A stretch of 64,000 nt of DNA from Bacteroidales bacterium. GTDB lineage: Bacteria; Bacteroidota; Bacteroidia; Bacteroidales; UBA932. Position numbers and translations under genes: made by a program. Shown one piece after another: positions 31,050 through 39,665 of this stretch (the first letter of the stretch is position 1; each line of letters starts with the position of its first letter). The notes under the pieces are model-generated. The model had not been told where the DNA came from. It saw only the letters and a list, made by a program, of their open reading frames with translations, and made no database searches. The stretch lies in contig JAQYTJ010000018.1 in assembly GCA_028724885.1 (NCBI GenBank), positions 42,192-106,191 of the forward strand, written 5' to 3'.

Positions 31050-31769
31050 ATGAATATTATGAAAAATAGTTCCTTAAAGACATTATTTGCGATGCTGTTC
31101 GTGACGGCATCGCTAGTGAATCTCGTTGCTCTGTCATACGACAATAACCTCGTAGCGTCTATTGCCAAGCCACTCTTGATGCCATTCCTGGCGCTGACCG
31201 CATATTTCTGGCTGAAAGAAAATGAGGTCCCATGGAGCAAGCTTTCCGCAAGCCTAATTTCAGCCCTTGCCTTCGGAACCATCGGCGACATATTCCTGAT
31301 GTTTAGCGGGAAAGGCTTTTTTATTGCCGGCATGGCAGCATTCTTTGCCGGACATGTCTGCTATTTCCTTATTCTGCTGAGGTTTCTAAAAGGCAGGAAG
31401 ATATCCGGCAATATGCGAGACTTGGGCATTGTCGCGGTGGCAGTCATGGCGATGATGATTCTTATGTGGGTCGCCGCAAAACAAGTGCTATCCTTCAAGC
31501 TGGACATTGCGATGGGCTTGATAGTCTTTATCTATGCCTTGGCCTTCCCTGCCAACGTGTATTTTTCAGCCTGCGGCACAATATTCTACAAGCCGTTGTG
31601 GATCACCGCCTTCGGCTATCTGTTCTTCGCATTTTCGGATGGCCTCATCGGGCTGAATGTTTTCAGAGGCATAGACTTCGATTCTCTCCACTTGCTCGTG
31701 ATGCTGACCTACCTCGTGGCACAAGCCATGATAGTGTGCGGAATAGCTAAATCAATACGCTCACGCTGA
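31050..31769 (+). CDS. Lysoplasmalogenase family (YhhN/TMEM86) membrane protein
   Basis: Multi-TM; KPLLMPFLALTAYFWLKE...ISALAFGTIGDIFLMF...FAGHVCYFLILLRF. Confidence 0.75.
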   Translation: MNIMKNSSLKTLFAMLFVTASLVNLVALSYDNNLVASIAKPLLMPFLALTAYFWLKENEVPWSKLSASLISALAFGTIGDIFLMFSGKGFFIAGMAAFFAGHVCYFLILLRFLKGRKISGNMRDLGIVAVAVMAMMILMWVAAKQVLSFKLDIAMGLIVFIYALAFPANVYFSACGTIFYKPLWITAFGYLFFAFSDGLIGLNVFRGIDFDSLHLLVMLTYLVAQAMIVCGIAKSIRSR

Positions 31770-31771
31770 AA

Positions 31772-32707
31772 TCATTTCAGCAGTCCGTTTCCTTTCCTAA
31801 TTACTGCTTTAGACGAAAGCGGAACCAAATCGTCCGATATTCGCAAATGAGTGCACCTGCTCCTGACAGCCGTCATAGCCCTGTATTCTTCGGAGACGGA
31901 GGCAGGCTTTCTGTAGCAATTCCTTATGTCCGCCATGGTGATTGTCATCGATTTGTCAACCATTCTGGGTGCGGCATTAGTGCTATGCTTGAAAAGCCAG
32001 TCATAGGTTTTCTGGACGTAAAATACCCTTGCGAGAGTGCCATGGGTGGCTTTCGGAATCCAGTCATAACGCAGCAGGCTGTCTTCGTGCTTCTCCTCTA
32101 GGTATCGTACTATCTTCTGTGACTGATCTATGTGAACGGCCTTGTCTGCCGTGCCATGAATTATCCAAAGGGGAAGTCCCCCCAGCCCGTCGTAGCTCTT
32201 AAGGTCGCAGCCCCCGCACAGCGCCATCGCTGCCGCCACTTTGTCAGGATATGTACCTACAAAATCCATTGTCCCATAGCCACCCATGCTCATTCCCAGG
32301 ACGTATATTCTGGAAGTATCTATGGCATAATTCTTCACGACCCAGTCCATCAGCCCCTTGACCTTGTTCGGAGCCCATCCGTTTCCCGGGGATTGAGGAG
32401 CAAGGACGACTGCCGGCACATTTTTCCCCTTCTTTATAGCATCCAGGACTCCATATTTGAGAACCTTGTTCAGATTGTGGCCTGAAAGGCTTTTGCCATG
32501 CAGGAAAATCACTAATGGCAATTCATCTCCATCCGTGGCATAGCCCGCTGGCGTGTAAATCCAGAAATCGTAATTGCCAGGCAGAACATCATGCTTCGCC
32601 TGCAGTTTTCCGTCTCCTATCCGCTGCGCTTGCGCGGATGCCGTAAAAAACAGCAGAAGGCAGAGAAATATTCCCCTGCCTGAAATATAAGATATATTAT
32701 GAGTCAT
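31772..32707 (-). CDS. Secreted alpha/beta hydrolase (prolyl oligopeptidase/esterase-like)
   Basis: LPLVIFLHGKSLSGHNLNKV...IYVLGMSMGGYGTMDFVGTYPDKVAAAMALCGG...LPLWIIHGTADKAVHIDQS. Confidence 0.87.
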   Translation of the reverse strand: MTHNISYISGRGIFLCLLLFFTASAQAQRIGDGKLQAKHDVLPGNYDFWIYTPAGYATDGDELPLVIFLHGKSLSGHNLNKVLKYGVLDAIKKGKNVPAVVLAPQSPGNGWAPNKVKGLMDWVVKNYAIDTSRIYVLGMSMGGYGTMDFVGTYPDKVAAAMALCGGCDLKSYDGLGGLPLWIIHGTADKAVHIDQSQKIVRYLEEKHEDSLLRYDWIPKATHGTLARVFYVQKTYDWLFKHSTNAAPRMVDKSMTITMADIRNCYRKPASVSEEYRAMTAVRSRCTHLRISDDLVPLSSKAVIRKGNGLLK

Positions 32708-32954
32708 CGATCACGAGTTAATGCATCCTCCGATTTCCCAAGCCGAAAGCTTGAATATGCTGGCGTAAGAAGCACATACCATGCCACTCGCGTGGTTTTC
32801 TTGTGCCCCCAAGTCTAAAATCATGTGTTTGAAGGTAGGCGGTGCTAATTTTCAGCAGGATACTTTGACCTTGGCTGCCATAGGCATTCGAGATTATGGA
32901 AGAGCTGATAAATGAATTAATGACGCATCTTTTCATATTCGTACCCTTTTTGGG

Positions 32955-33035
32955 TTTTTCTGGCACGAATATACTTAGCCGTCCGAACGGCTTTATGCGA
33001 AAATCGACCAAACCCGAGATTTGGTCGACGAATTC
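32955..33035 (-). terminator. Hairpin pair downstream of the TonB/TPR genes, probable terminator
   Basis: Perfect 9-bp stem TCGACCAAA-cccgaga-TTTGGTCGA followed on the minus strand by TTTTCG, plus a second stem AGCCGT...ACGGCT. Confidence 0.55.
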
Positions 33036-33052
33036 CGTTGTTTGGAGATGCC

Positions 33053-33583
33053 TCAATATGCTTTCTTCATTCCTTCCTGGAATTTTTCATATAGAAATTT
33101 CGTCAAGCTATTGTCAGGCTTCAGCTTCAGGGCCTTCTCGTAGTTTTCGATTACATTCAGGTAGTAGCGTTGCCCATTTGTCGCAGGGTCTTGCACTATC
33201 CTGACCATGTACAGATAACCTCGCAGGGTGCATACATCGGACATGTCTGCATTCTGCATCTTCTCCATCCTGCCTATCTGCTGCTGAGCTTCCTTCAAGA
33301 AGCTTTCTGCCTGTGCGGCGTGGGGATTCATCACTGAGTAATTCAGGCATTGCAATCCAATTTGGTACTTTGCCTGGAGGCTGTCAGGAAACATTGCGTC
33401 TATCCTTTTCAGCTTGGCGATGCAATTTGCATAGGACTCGGGTGAATCCTGCTGGATTGCGGATACAGATTCTGCGATTAGTGAGTCCAGGCTTGGTTCC
33501 TGGGCAAGAATGTTGCAACTGGCAGCCATCACGAAGATTGCAGCGATAGAAAGTGCGTAGCACTTAAAAATTTGAGATGTCAT
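33053..33583 (-). CDS. Exported small TPR-like protein
   Basis: Signal peptide; repeated helical pattern (SYANCIAKLKRIDAMFPDSLQAKYQIGLQCL ... NVIENYEKALKLKPDNSLTKFLYEKF). Confidence 0.6.
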   Translation of the reverse strand: MTSQIFKCYALSIAAIFVMAASCNILAQEPSLDSLIAESVSAIQQDSPESYANCIAKLKRIDAMFPDSLQAKYQIGLQCLNYSVMNPHAAQAESFLKEAQQQIGRMEKMQNADMSDVCTLRGYLYMVRIVQDPATNGQRYYLNVIENYEKALKLKPDNSLTKFLYEKFQEGMKKAY

Positions 33584-35621
33584 AAGCTTTCGTATTTTTT
33601 AAAGAAATGAATATGCCGACGTATAATGTCCGGTCGCGAGAAGCCGTTATGGCCGTTCCGTCGTCTTTATAGCGGAATATGTTCTTGCGTCCTAGAATGT
33701 TGTTCAAAGAAGCGTACAATATGATTTTGGGATTAATGAGCCATGTGAGAGAACCATCGAGACTGTTGTAGCCGGGTGTCTTTCCTGCCAGGCATTCCCT
33801 GCCGCTGGCATAGGATTCCGTAATGCCGAAAATCAGTTTGCCATAGGGATATTTTGCCGAGAGGCGGAGATTGTGCCGTGAAGCGAAATCCGGAGTCCGG
33901 GCTTTCGCATAGTCGAGCCAGAGTCTCTCCGAGTCATTGAATGAATACGACGCAGTGACGGTGAGATTCTCCAGCAGAGAAGCATCCTGGATGAAAAAAT
34001 CCACTCCTTTGCTCACGCCATGGCCGTCGCCCGTATATATTCCTTCAGACAACAGGGGAAGGCTAAGGTATTTCTTATAGTACGGTTCTATGCGCAAGAT
34101 TGTCTTCGGCGTATTGTACTGAAGGCTTAGTATTGCATGGTCGGCGACATTCTGTCCTATCTTCTTCTGGCTCCTGACGATGTAGTCGTCTTCGGCAGCT
34201 TGGCTGTATCTTCCATATGCCGCAGACATCTGGAATCGATTCCCTGGCACGAAGCTCAATGTTGCCCTGGGCATGAACTCCCAGCAGTGATTATATGTCA
34301 GTTGTTCAGCTCTGGCGGAAACGCTCAGGAAAAAATGAGACATCACTAGCCATAAGACATCGGCATGGACCCCGGGCAGGCTGTAATCCAGTTCATAATG
34401 CTGGCTGCCATAGCTTTTGCGGCTGTCCCTGACGTAATTTTCTGCCCCTGCCGTGAATTTCAGCACGGATGAGAACCTTTTGCTTAGTTCGGCTTTCAGG
34501 TGCACCTCGTTGCGGAAATTGTGAAAATGGTCTCCGGAGACGATGGCGTCATCGATGTTCTCCACGACTGAGGAATTGGCTAAGCCAGCGAACAGCGTGA
34601 ATGTCTCACTGAAATATTTCCTGTACGTCGCATTGGCGTACACGTTGTGTTCTATGAGAGAAAGCCTCCTGTCATCTAACCTCTGCCCTACAGAAGTGAG
34701 GTCGTATCCGATGTATGTCTTGAATATGTCGGACCGTGAAAATTCGGCCTTGTATTGCGCCTCTCCAGAGACTTTCCGGTATGGCCTGGTCCAGTCGAGC
34801 CTGTCGGGAAAAATCTCGTTGTAGAGGCCGAGGTCGGTGTATTCGGCATTGAAGGAAAGGCTGCTCTTGTCGAATGCCTTTGTCCCGCCGGCATTCCAGT
34901 TCAACAAGGAGGCGCTAACCCCAAGCTTGTCCCCGGACGATACGTCTGTGGTCTCCATCGGCAGCACGGAAGACAATGCCTGTCCGTATTCTCCGTTGTA
35001 TCCGCCGAGGGAAAAGCTCATTCCTTTGAAGAGGAACGGGGAAAAACGTCCGCGCGAGGCATTGTTCTCCGTGTTCGTGCCGTAAGGCACTAGGACGTGC
35101 ATGCCATTGATGAAAGTCTGGCATTCTTCGCTGGAGCCGCCTCTGACGTACAGTTTTCCATCTTCACCTACTTTCTGTGTGCCGGGGAGCGTTTGCAGCG
35201 CCGCCACGAGATCTCCGCATGAGTTGCCGCTCAGCACTACATCCAGGGCATCCATCGTCTTGAATTGATAGCTTTTCCCCATGCTGTAGGTACTTGCCGT
35301 GACTACGACATCGTCGATGGTGGCGGCTTGTTCGTACAAGGTGATTCTTATTCCCCGAAGTTTATCCAGCTCGGATTTACGAGCATATTCTTCATATCCT
35401 AATAGCGAAGCGCATAATGTGACCACTCCGGTTTTCTTCGTCGTGAACGAGAAATACCCCAGAGAATCGGTGATGCAGCCATCGACCGTGCCTAATACGT
35501 AGACATTCACGCCGATCAGCGGCTCTCTGCCATCCGTGACAGTGCCTGATATTTTGTTCTGGCAAAAGACATTTCCTGAAATTGTCAGGATGAACAATGA
35601 TGCCAATAGAAATCTTTTCAT
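33564..35621 (-). CDS. TonB-dependent receptor with carboxypeptidase-regulatory-like N-terminal domain
   Basis: ISGTVTDGREPLIGVNVYVLGTVDGCITDSLGYFSF...VVVTASTYSMG...AALQTLPGTQKVGEDGKLYVRGGSSEECQTFINGM; C-terminal beta-barrel. Confidence 0.9.
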   Translation of the reverse strand: MKRFLLASLFILTISGNVFCQNKISGTVTDGREPLIGVNVYVLGTVDGCITDSLGYFSFTTKKTGVVTLCASLLGYEEYARKSELDKLRGIRITLYEQAATIDDVVVTASTYSMGKSYQFKTMDALDVVLSGNSCGDLVAALQTLPGTQKVGEDGKLYVRGGSSEECQTFINGMHVLVPYGTNTENNASRGRFSPFLFKGMSFSLGGYNGEYGQALSSVLPMETTDVSSGDKLGVSASLLNWNAGGTKAFDKSSLSFNAEYTDLGLYNEIFPDRLDWTRPYRKVSGEAQYKAEFSRSDIFKTYIGYDLTSVGQRLDDRRLSLIEHNVYANATYRKYFSETFTLFAGLANSSVVENIDDAIVSGDHFHNFRNEVHLKAELSKRFSSVLKFTAGAENYVRDSRKSYGSQHYELDYSLPGVHADVLWLVMSHFFLSVSARAEQLTYNHCWEFMPRATLSFVPGNRFQMSAAYGRYSQAAEDDYIVRSQKKIGQNVADHAILSLQYNTPKTILRIEPYYKKYLSLPLLSEGIYTGDGHGVSKGVDFFIQDASLLENLTVTASYSFNDSERLWLDYAKARTPDFASRHNLRLSAKYPYGKLIFGITESYASGRECLAGKTPGYNSLDGSLTWLINPKIILYASLNNILGRKNIFRYKDDGTAITASRDRTLYVGIFISLKNTKAYDISNF

Positions 35622-35751
35622 TTTCCATGCGTTTTCCCTTGAGCGAAGATGGACAAGAAAAAACTGACGGCAAATTATTCGTGCCGTACAGCTAGGAAGA
35701 CGGACAGAAAACGTTCGCCGCTGACGAATCGCTAAAGAAAAAGACGAGTGT

Positions 35752-36591
35752 CTAGGCTATGAAAGACCGGAGCTTTGGCACGTACGAGCGAGACACTGGG
35801 ACAATGGCCATGTCATCGCCCATGGTCAGGAAATAACCGTTGGAGTTGCCTTTGGCCTTCGTTATGTTGTTCATGTTTACGATGAAAGAACGATGGGTCT
35901 GGAAAATGTTATCATAGTCCTTTAGCTCTTTCAAGACCGCAGCAAGGGTGGTGTGGACTTCTTCCCTCTGCATTTCCCCATTCTCGATGTAGTACACCGC
36001 GACATCGTTCTTCTGTGCCTCTATGTAGAGCAGGTCGTTGACGAAAATGGTCAGGTCGCTCCCTCTAAGACGGGTATCGCTGATCGTAATCTTAACATTT
36101 ACTTGCTCTTCCGTCGTCTTTTCGAGCATGGAATCCAGACTGTCTCTGAGGTACCGCTGGTATCTCAGGGTTACAGAGACTGAGGATATTATCGCTCCTA
36201 TGATCAGCGTCCAATATATGAATTGAAATAATATCCCAGATGAGTCGGCTGAGAGAGGATAATGGAAAAGAAAGGATGCTAGAAAAAAGTTCGCTATGCC
36301 CATGCACAGGATCATGGCAAGAATATCCGTTATCTCGTGCCAAATCTTCCAATGGCGCACATGTTTATGCAACGGGATGGAAACGCAGAAATTGAATGCT
36401 ATGCAGCACAGGAATGCCACAACGGTGAACAATGCCGACGCAAGTATCTTGTTCCCAGAATAATAGCTGAACCCGAACGGCTGAAGGAAATACAGTATCA
36501 GGAACACGATGCCGCAATAGAATGCGCAGTCGCCTATCCAGTGCTTGCTGTCAGGGAAGGGATACTTCTTTGAAAGAAAAGACTTTATCAT
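35752..36591 (-). CDS. Membrane-bound LytTR-domain transcriptional regulator
   Basis: Four TM-like segments then DLLYIEAQKNDVAVYYIENGEMQREEVHTTLAAVLKELKDYDNIFQTHRSFIVNMNNITKAKGNSNGYFL. Confidence 0.88.
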   Translation of the reverse strand: MIKSFLSKKYPFPDSKHWIGDCAFYCGIVFLILYFLQPFGFSYYSGNKILASALFTVVAFLCCIAFNFCVSIPLHKHVRHWKIWHEITDILAMILCMGIANFFLASFLFHYPLSADSSGILFQFIYWTLIIGAIISSVSVTLRYQRYLRDSLDSMLEKTTEEQVNVKITISDTRLRGSDLTIFVNDLLYIEAQKNDVAVYYIENGEMQREEVHTTLAAVLKELKDYDNIFQTHRSFIVNMNNITKAKGNSNGYFLTMGDDMAIVPVSRSYVPKLRSFIA

Positions 36592-36597
36592 ATTCGT

Positions 36598-37296
36598 TCA
36601 TTTCTCGCCGACGTACATGCGGCATATTCCTGCAGAGAGAGCCTTGTGGCTGACATTCCTGAAGCCAGCCGCAGTCATCATATTCATGAATTCCGTCTTT
36701 TTTGGGAAATGCATCACCGATGCCGGAAGATAGTTGTAAGCAGCCTTGTCACCGGATATTCTCCCACCTATGCGAGGCAGCAGATGCAGGAAATACAGGT
36801 TGAAGAGCCACTTCATGAATCCGTTCTCTGGCAGAGAGAGTTCCAGAAGCACCAGCCTGCCTCCTGGCCTCAGCACCCTAAGCATCTCTCGAAGCCCTTT
36901 GCCCTTGTCTTCGAAATTCCTTATGCCGAAGGCAATCGTGACTCTGTCGAACGTGCAATCTGGGAAACGCAAGTTTTCGCCGTCTCCGGTTTCGATGGTA
37001 ATCTTGTCGGAAAGGCTCAGGGAATCCACCTTCTCCCGCATCACGGCGAGCATTCCTTCGGAAATATCCGCTGCTGTGATGTGGCAGTCTTTGATTTTCT
37101 GTGCGATGGCGATTGAGAAGTCCCCGGTGCCGCAAGCCAAATCTAATATTTCCAGGTGGCCGAGGCCGCCTGTTATGCGCTTTATCGCCTTCCGGCGCCA
37201 GGATTTGTCTATGTTCAGCGACATTATGTGGTTCAGAGCATCGTAGTCACCTGCGATGTGGTTGAACATTTCCTGGACCTTTTCTTTCTTCGGCAT
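36598..37296 (-). CDS. menG: Demethylmenaquinone methyltransferase (MenG/UbiE)
   Basis: MPKKEKVQEMFNHIAGDYDALNHIMSLNIDKSWRRKAI...LDLACGTGDFSI...AFGIRNFEDKGKGLREMLRVLRPGGRLVLLELSLP; start chosen at 37296. Confidence 0.93.
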   Translation of the reverse strand: MPKKEKVQEMFNHIAGDYDALNHIMSLNIDKSWRRKAIKRITGGLGHLEILDLACGTGDFSIAIAQKIKDCHITAADISEGMLAVMREKVDSLSLSDKITIETGDGENLRFPDCTFDRVTIAFGIRNFEDKGKGLREMLRVLRPGGRLVLLELSLPENGFMKWLFNLYFLHLLPRIGGRISGDKAAYNYLPASVMHFPKKTEFMNMMTAAGFRNVSHKALSAGICRMYVGEK

Positions 37297-37301
37297 ATTC
37301 G

Positions 37302-38198
37302 TTAAATTATCAATCCGATTCCGCAGAGGATGCTGAAAATAAAAGTGGACATCACCAGAAGCGGCAGCATCTTGTCTAAAGCTCTGCCTTCCAGGCGGCT
37401 TACGCCGCTCATGTGAATGAAGTATAGCGGCATGGTGAGCATGAACAGCCAATGCCATATTCTTTGAGGTAGGAGTGCCATGAAAATCACCATCGCCACC
37501 CATCCGAAACAGATGAGCAGGAAATGGTAAATCCTAGCCCTGCGCAGCCCCAGCTTCATTGCTACGGTCACTCTCTTAGGCGCATCGGTTTCCATGTCTC
37601 GCATGTTGTTGACATTCAGCACGCCGACGCTGAAGAAGCCTATGCTGGCGGCAGGGAGTAGGAGGCTGGCATCTAGCGAGTGTGCTATGACATAATAGGC
37701 GCCCATTACAGAGACAAGGCCAAAGAATATGAATACGAATATGTCGCCGAGGCCTTTGTACCCATATGGCGATTTGCCTAAAGTATATTTCATTGCCGCG
37801 ACTATGGCGCAGGCACCAAGAATGAGCAGGCAGATAGGTTCCAACTTCAGCATGGTGCCGAAAGAGCAGAGGATCATGAATATGCCAAAGATCATGCATA
37901 GGAATGTGAAAGTGAGGATGAGCTTCCTCATGTCGGCTAAGCTCATCTCGCCACTGTTCAAGCCGTATTCCGGTCCAACTCTGTCTTCATTATCGTTGCC
38001 GCTCAGCACATCACCAAGCTCGTTCGAGAGGTTCGACAGAATTTGAAGGCATACTGTAGTTGCAAATAGTAATATGATTGTCCCCCAATTGAATAACACC
38101 TTAGAGGCTGCTAAGAAAGAGGCTAAAATCACCCCTGAGAGCGAGAGGGGGAGGGTCCTCAATCGCATTGACCTCACGGCCGCTTTCAATTTCGCCAT
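37302..38198 (-). CDS. menA: 1,4-dihydroxy-2-naphthoate polyprenyltransferase
   Basis: MRLRTLPLSLSGVILASFLAA...QILSNLSNELGDVLSGNDNEDRVGP; UbiA superfamily, adjacent to menG. Confidence 0.92.
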   Translation of the reverse strand: MAKLKAAVRSMRLRTLPLSLSGVILASFLAASKVLFNWGTIILLFATTVCLQILSNLSNELGDVLSGNDNEDRVGPEYGLNSGEMSLADMRKLILTFTFLCMIFGIFMILCSFGTMLKLEPICLLILGACAIVAAMKYTLGKSPYGYKGLGDIFVFIFFGLVSVMGAYYVIAHSLDASLLLPAASIGFFSVGVLNVNNMRDMETDAPKRVTVAMKLGLRRARIYHFLLICFGWVAMVIFMALLPQRIWHWLFMLTMPLYFIHMSGVSRLEGRALDKMLPLLVMSTFIFSILCGIGLII

Positions 38199-38282
38199 AG
38201 AATTTCGAACTAATTTTGTGTAAAGTTATTTAAATTGCTCATATTTGCAAAGTGGAAATCAGGAGCAGACTAGAGAAACGTT

Positions 38283-38714
38283 ATGAAAAGCAATTCTGAG
38301 AATTCGGAAAATTTGTCCAAAATACTGATGTTGAGCGCATTCGCTGCTTTGGTCGTGGCTGCTATAGTGCTTCTGGCTAAAACAGGGAAAAAACTGAGGA
38401 ATAATGCGGAGTCTCGCGGAACTGTTCCGGCGGACTCGGCGATGATGATGAACCTTTCTGGCACCTACGATGTGAGCTATTCCAGCTACGATTCGCTGGA
38501 TGCATCATCGGCGGAAATACTTCCGATAGATGGTAATGAATACGAACTCGTGACTATCAGCAAATACGGCCCTAGGACATACACCCTACAGGTAACTGGT
38601 ACGATGCTTCGCTCCGATATCCTAGGCGATGGCACGGTTGAATATAAGAAAAGCGTCGATAAGACAACTATAACATTCACGAAAGGAGGAGAGACATGCA
38701 CTTTCACAAGATAG
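38283..38714 (+). CDS. Hypothetical membrane-anchored protein
   Basis: N-terminal TM segment (ILMLSAFAALVVAAIVLLA) and a beta-rich C-terminus; overlaps the next gene. Confidence 0.6.
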   Translation: MKSNSENSENLSKILMLSAFAALVVAAIVLLAKTGKKLRNNAESRGTVPADSAMMMNLSGTYDVSYSSYDSLDASSAEILPIDGNEYELVTISKYGPRTYTLQVTGTMLRSDILGDGTVEYKKSVDKTTITFTKGGETCTFTR

Positions 38715-39466
38715 CATATTTTAGCGTAGCATTAATCCTAATGCTCCCGGGCTGTTCGAATCATGGTTTCGTTTCACAGTCGGACTACGACGACTTGAAA
38801 AAGGAATATGACGAATTGAAAGAATCGCATGAGAAAACTCGCGACAATTACGTCAATCAAGCTAACGAGATGAACGAGATCCTAAATGAGCTTTCGGCCA
38901 TCACGGGCAGGACTAATTCCCTGAAGCTGGATATAGAGAGTGGCACGGCTCATATTACCGAAGCAGATGAGATTCAGGGAAATATAGATGAAATAAAGAA
39001 GAAGCTGGACGATCTTGAAAAAATGGCTGCAAAGGACAAAGCAAACCAGAAACTCATTGGAAGCCTGCGTAAGACTATCGAGGAGAAAGAAAGCGAGATT
39101 GCTGAGCTGAAGAAAGAGATTCTTCAGAAGGACGAGACCATCAGGCAACAGGGAAAGACCATTGAGGAGCAAGAAGGTACAATCGGCCAGCAGAAAGAGA
39201 CGATCAGCTTGCAAGAGGAGCAGCTGCGAAAGAAAGTTGCTGAACAAGCTAAGATGCTGATTGAGGCCGGCAAGGACTTCGAGGCTCTTGCTGATTCCTC
39301 TCCTGACGTGTCTTGGAAGAAAAACAAACGCAAGGTGGACGACTGGACTCTGGAGATGTACAATAAAGCTCTTACATATTATCTTAACGCCCGAGATGCA
39401 GGCAACAGCGAAGCCGCGCCACTTATTGAGGGCGTGAAAGCGAAAATCAAGAATCTAGGAAAATAA
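38696..39466 (+). CDS. Hypothetical coiled-coil lipoprotein
   Basis: Lipobox LILMLPGC; long heptad pattern with KTIEEKE/ETIRQQGKTIEEQEGTIGQQKETISLQEEQL repeats. Confidence 0.7.
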   Translation: MHFHKIAYFSVALILMLPGCSNHGFVSQSDYDDLKKEYDELKESHEKTRDNYVNQANEMNEILNELSAITGRTNSLKLDIESGTAHITEADEIQGNIDEIKKKLDDLEKMAAKDKANQKLIGSLRKTIEEKESEIAELKKEILQKDETIRQQGKTIEEQEGTIGQQKETISLQEEQLRKKVAEQAKMLIEAGKDFEALADSSPDVSWKKNKRKVDDWTLEMYNKALTYYLNARDAGNSEAAPLIEGVKAKIKNLGK

Positions 39467-39470
39467 TGCG

Positions 39471-39557
39471 CGGAGGATACAGGATTCGAACCTGTGAGCC
39501 CCTTTCAGGACAACTTGTTTTCGGGACAAGCACCATAAACCGCTCGGACAATCCTCC
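39471..39557 (-). tRNA. tRNA-Ser (CGA)
   Basis: GGAGGAT...ATCCTCC acceptor, long variable arm, T arm ACAGG-TTCGAAT-CCTGT, anticodon arm CTTGT-CCCGAAA-ACAAG. Confidence 0.93.
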
Positions 39558-39665
39558 AATGCTGTTCTTGTTCAGTTTAGCTGTGCAAAATTAGCAATTT
39601 TTCCTATAATCCGAAATTCGCATTAAAATTTGAATCCTTCCCTAGGGAAATAATATATTTACGAA

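Noticed and set aside
32718-33056. 112-aa minus-strand ORF downstream of the TPR-like gene
   Set aside because: Spans the terminator hairpins and intergenic DNA; no signature or credible initiation context.
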